A DNA stretch of 64,000 bases, from NCBI GenBank assembly GCA_037013495.1, contig CM072801.1, forward strand, positions 16,607,501 to 16,671,500, written 5' to 3'. Shown one piece after another: positions 60,201 to 64,000 of the stretch. The DNA is from Hippophae tibetana (Eukaryota; Streptophyta; Magnoliopsida; Rosales; Elaeagnaceae). A program made the translations under genes and the position numbers. The notes beneath the pieces were generated by a model that was given only the letters and a program-made list of their open reading frames with translations, searched no databases and was not told the DNA's origin. Every line of letters begins with the position of its first letter. The stretch's first letter is position 1.

Positions 60201-61306
60201 TTAAGTTGAGTAAGGCATTGTATGGGTTGAAACAAGACCTTCAGGTTTGGTATAGTAGAATATAGACTTATCTTCTTAATGAGGGGTTTTGTAATGTGTC
60301 CAAATGAATATACTATGTTCACAAAATACAAGAATAATAGGAAGGTATTAATAGTTAGTATATATGTAGATGACTTTCTGTTTATAAGAAATGATGCAAA
60401 GTTGTGTAAAGAACTCAAGTTCTTAATGAAACTTGAATTCAACATGTCAAACTTGGGAAGGATGAGGTACTTCTTAGGAATAGAAGTGGTGCAAAATGAG
60501 GAAGGAATTTACATTGGTCATAAGAGATATGCATATGAGGTATTGGAAAGGTTTGGCATGTTGGATAGTAATAGTGTAAAGAATCCAATTGTACCTGGAT
60601 GTAAGTTGATGAAAGATGAAGAAGGTGCAAGAGTGGATGCTATACAATACAAGTAAATGTTGGCAGCTTGATGTATTTAACTATGAAAAGACCTTACTTA
60701 ATAATTGTTGTTAGTTTAGCCAGCAAATTCATGGAGAAACCTATTGAAATGCATATGCAAGTGGTGAAAAGAGCTTTATGATATGTAAAAGGTATTATGG
60801 ATCTAAGGATTTTCTACAAAAATGGAGGAGATGGAAGTGAACTGTTTACTTTCTCTGATAGTGATTATGCTAGAACATTGATGATAGCAAAATTACTTAA
60901 GGTTATGTGTTCTTAATGAGTTCGACAGCTGTGTCATGGAGTTCACAGAAACAATTAGTGGTCAGTCTTTTCACCACTAAAGTTGAGTTTATTTCAGTAG
61001 CTTCACACGTTTGTCAAGCTATATGGATGCAAAGAGTGCTCAAATGCCTTGGTTTTAGTATAAGTAAGTTCACTTTGATATATTGTGACAATTCATCAAG
61101 CATTAACCTATCAAAGAACCTGTGATGCATGGGAGGAGCAAACACATTGATGTCAGGTATCATTTACTTCGAGATCTTTCAAATGATGAAGTTATGGAGT
61201 TGAAATATTGTTGTTCTAAGGATCACATAGCTGATGTTATAACCAAGCCTTTAAAGCTCGATGCCTTTGTGGAGATGAGAGAATTGTTTATGCCATCAAG
61301 TAAATA
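57290..61306 (+). pseudogene. Copia gag-pol polyprotein remnant
   Basis: Domain order: gag (57290-58250) with zinc knuckle CYRCHKLGNFQYEC (about 58128-58168; the His is Asn). The protease follows with FLDFGCSNHMTG (about 58278; the Ser of the Asp-Ser-Gly site is Phe), then integrase with HLWHYRFGHLS, CEDCLKG and VDICGAI (58650-58865), and TAIYTPQQN (about 59112). Reverse transcriptase has KWIYKTKMNEKGEVEKYKA (59914-59970), KALYGLKQ and YVDDFLF (about 60362-60382). RNase H has AVSWSSQKQ (about 60927), IYCDNSSSI, and HIADVITKPLK before the stop near 61305. More than ten stops and frame changes are visible. Confidence 0.92.
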
Positions 61307-61327
61307 GATTACTCTTACAATGCAGTT

Positions 61328-61340
61328 TAAGAGAAGAAAT
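61328..61340 (+). other. Purine-rich tract before 3' LTR
   Basis: TAAGAGAAGAAAT lies immediately before the TGATAGAAA start of the 3' LTR. Confidence 0.65.
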
Positions 61341-61600
61341 TGATAGAAATTTCTTATTACTCAAGTTAATCTATGACTCAGTCTCTCAATTTTGTTGCAT
61401 TCTGTTTAATAAAGTCCTAGATTGTAGGACTCTAGATCAGGTTTGTTTCATTTAAATTAATCAGATTGTTGTTAAATGTGATTGCTTTGTTTTAGTACTT
61501 TGTAAAGGTTAATAAAAACTACAACTATACCTTGAATAAATAATAGAGTTCAAACTCATTATATGTGATTTAACTCAGTTACAATCTTTGATACTTAACA
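61341..61600 (+). repeat. Copia 3' LTR
   Basis: Begins TGATAGAAATTTC and ends ACTTAACA (260 bp), followed by the ATTTA duplication. Confidence 0.9.
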
Positions 61601-61605
61601 ATTTA

Positions 61606-62860
61606 TATTCACATTAATTATTACACAATAAAATTATTTAAAAAATGATAAAATTATTCATTCTTTAATAAAATTCTCTCACATATGATTATAAATTTAC
61701 TTGTGTTTGCATTTGCAGTAAAAGAAATAAGTTTTTCAGTTTGGATCATTTAAACAAAAGGTTCAACTTTATCAATTTAACCATTGAAATTTCTTTTGGA
61801 TTATATGTTTCTAAATTTCTGCTAACCCATTTTATAATTTTTTTATGACATGATAACATAATATTTTTCTATTTAAATTCATAATCATGCATATGATAAG
61901 ATTCTACTTTCTTGATAGAAAGATTGAAGTTGGTTTTGCTCTTTTTGATAGAAATACACAAATAAAACAATTTTAATATATATATTAAAATAAGTTTTTG
62001 TTGACATTTGTTTTTATGCTTCCCTTTTATTAGAGAGATGATCCGTGAAGGAAGGATGATAGTATGATTAGCAGGTTGGTTATAGCCTATAGTACTCTGC
62101 TTGACGATACAGATTAAAGCTAATCTTCATTTTTGTATTATTTTTTTAATTTATTCTTTTGAATTGTTTTTTTTAGTAATGCATTCTAATAATGGGTTTT
62201 GCTTTGTAATATCGGAAGACCAGCACAACTTTGCCCTTGGAGCATCTAATGCCACGCGGGTACGTATTTTCATTTTGTATTAGCCTAATTATCGGATAAG
62301 ATCGACAAAGCAAAAAATTGATTCTATTTCAAAAAAAAAAATTATCTCAATTTAATGCATAAAATAATCCACATTTTAGAGTTTAATTGAACTTTTATTA
62401 ATAAGTGATCTTAATTATTTTATCATTTCATGTATTTAATTTTATATCTAACCAACAACTAATATATTACTTAATATATAATACATATAATAACTTAATA
62501 AATATAATATCAAATGAATATCAAATGATTTGTCACACAATTGGCTCGTACCACTACTTGTTAGCACAATGTATATATATATATATATATATATATATCC
62601 TATTAATTTGATATTAACATGACATTATATAAATTTAATTATTTTATCATATAATAAATAGGAAACCAACAAAAACCCAAGTTACATTTATTGTGAATAT
62701 TTATGTTTATTGAATAAAATTTCCTTTAAATATAACTTAAAATTTATTCTCTTTATCATACGTACCCATTTTTCAAGCATAACAATCAATTATGTAAATA
62801 AGGAAAGAATAAGTAATGAATATGAAATATTTACAACGATTTAACATTATCTTTCAAGTT
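61606..62860. other. AT-rich tract, no gene seen
   Basis: No recognised coding sequence. A TA repeat occurs at about 62573-62597. A GC-richer stretch (62210-62265) is too short to assign. Confidence 0.5.
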
Positions 62861-64000
62861 GGAGCATAGATATACTGATCATACCCAATTTGTTAACTAA
62901 GTTATCAAGCATTCCCTATTATACTCTTTTAGTAAGGACATATGCTAATTGTTCTTTTGAGGATATAAACAGGAAACAAATACTTCTCCTATCAAGATTC
63001 TCTTTAATGAATGTCGATCAATTTTCACATGCTTTGTTCTTTTGATGATAGAAATAGGAAATCAATACTTCTCCTATCAAGATTCTCTTTAATGAATGAC
63101 GATCAATTTTCACATGCTTAGTCTTGTCATGCTGAACTGGATTATGACCAATCTCAATAGCAATTGTATTATCACAATGCAAGTCCATAGGCTTTTGGAT
63201 TTTAAAGCCTATTTCTTTCATAACATTATGGAACCACCATATTTTACATATTCCATGTGTTATACCTGGAAATTCTACCTCTTCCAACAACCTTTTACTT
63301 CTTACTCCGACAAGTAACAAGGTTTTCCCCAACAAAGGTAAAATATCCAAATGTAGATCTCTAGTTAGTCTTATGACTCATCCTATATGCATCAGTGTAT
63401 CTTATAACTCCCAGCTTATTCTTTTTCGTAAACAACAAACCATTACCTAGTGCCATCATCAAATACCTTAGAATATAATACATTGCATCCATATGATTTT
63501 TTCTAGGATAATGCATGAACTGACTGACTATACTAACATCATAAGGAATGTCAGGTCTAGTATGAAAGAGATAAATTAGTGTTCCTACTAAACGTTGGTA
63601 TCTCCTTTTATCAATCAATACTTGATTAGGGTAAATGACAAGCCTATGATTCATCTCAATTGGTATAGTCAAGCATCCCAATTTCAGTTAATAAATATAG
63701 AACATACTTTCTTTGTAACAATGAGATTTCTCTCTTTGATGTTGCAACTTCAATACCTAAAAAATATTTTAACTACCCTAAGTCTTTCATCTTAAACTCT
63801 TTTGAAAGATATCTCTTTAGTTCTTCCATCTCTCTCGAACTATTTTCTATGACAATCATATCATCAACATATACTATCAAAGTTGTAATCTTAACATTGT
63901 TGCACTTGATAAATAATGTATGATCTGAGTTATTATGATTGTATCAAAAATTCTTATTGCTTTGGAGAATCTTCCAAACTAGGCTCTCGGTGACTGTTCA
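62861..64000 (-). pseudogene. Copia RT-RNase H remnant, continues beyond window
   Basis: Minus-strand order from the right edge: reverse transcriptase with VYVDDMIV (about 63882-63856), then TIPIEMNHRLVIYPNQ, RYQRLVGTLIYLFHTRPDI and a VSQFMHYP stretch (63681-63500). RNase H follows with WWFHNVMKEIGF, HCDNTIAIEI and HVKIDRHSLK (63350-63080), in which the catalytic Asp of CDN is kept. The frame changes between RT and RNase H, and the end is duplicated by an 85-bp tandem repeat. The wording resembles large copia lineages that differ from the Ale-like element next to it. Confidence 0.85.
62951..63120. repeat. 85-bp tandem duplication in RNase H end
   Basis: Units 62951-63035 and 63036-63120 differ at about eight positions. 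The length is not a multiple of three, so the second unit is out of frame. Confidence 0.88.

Larger units (their letters stand above)
57029..61600 (+). mobile_element. Complete but inactive Ale/Retrofit-like copia element
   Basis: A 4.57 kb element bounded by LTRs (57029-57263, 61341-61600) and by a perfect 5-bp target duplication ATTTA (57024-57028, 61601-61605). It has a tRNA-Met-type primer site, all domains in copia order (gag, protease, integrase, reverse transcriptase, RNase H) and a purine-rich tract before the 3' LTR. The small size and short LTRs, and the wording of gag, point to the Ale/Retrofit lineage. Stops and frameshifts occur throughout. Confidence 0.92.

Noticed and set aside
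1-64000. CRISPR array, tRNA/rRNA gene, organellar insert or endogenous pararetrovirus
   Set aside because: No regularly spaced repeats, no cloverleaf or rRNA landmarks, and every reverse-transcriptase fragment fits copia or Ty3/gypsy order with LTRs or LTR relics nearby.

Overview
This 64 kb window reads as nuclear DNA of a dicot plant. It is strongly AT-rich, has intron-containing genes with GT/AG splice sites, and is mostly decayed LTR retrotransposons of Ty3/gypsy (Athila/Tat-like) and Ty1/copia type. I could not assign a species. No rRNA, tRNA, CRISPR array, organellar insert or bacterial-type operon was seen.

Only two host genes are well supported. A six-exon secreted polygalacturonase (GH28, closest in my judgement to Arabidopsis PGX3) lies on the + strand at 15.5-18.1 kb. 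A seven-coding-exon YTH-domain m6A reader (ECT7-like) lies on the - strand at 27.8-31.3 kb, with a 5' UTR exon near 33.2-33.5 kb. From memory, PGX3 and ECT7 are neighbours in Arabidopsis (AT1G48100 and AT1G48110), so the pair probably marks an ancestral gene-order block now stretched by repeats. The genes are convergent here, with about 9.7 kb between their stop codons.

Left arm (1-10.4 kb): a degenerate Athila-like element whose protease is interrupted by a 1.89 kb solo LTR with a perfect 5-bp target duplication, then a non-autonomous element of the same LTR family with a degenerate tRNA-Asp-type primer site and no coding domain. Centre (10.4-35 kb): the two genes, a pair of inverted unclassified repeats flanking the polygalacturonase, and a PIF/Harbinger relic with an inverted duplication of its accessory gene between the two genes. 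A possible hAT-type element sits in the ECT7 leader intron.

Right arm (35-64 kb): a Tnt1-like copia fragment inside a nearly perfect 1.87 kb tandem duplication; a minus-strand Athila-like element with gag and protease only; a copia element split by a second Athila-like element, which itself carries a solo LTR (three nesting levels); a structurally complete small Ale/Retrofit-like copia element with matching target duplications; and the start of another minus-strand copia element at the right edge. All retroelement reading frames are broken by stops, frameshifts or deletions. I found no convincing undescribed protein system. The most useful leads are the conserved gene pair with its flanking repeats, the ECT7 upstream ORFs, the recent tandem duplication, and a small hairpin conserved in the 3' regions of two Athila-like elements.
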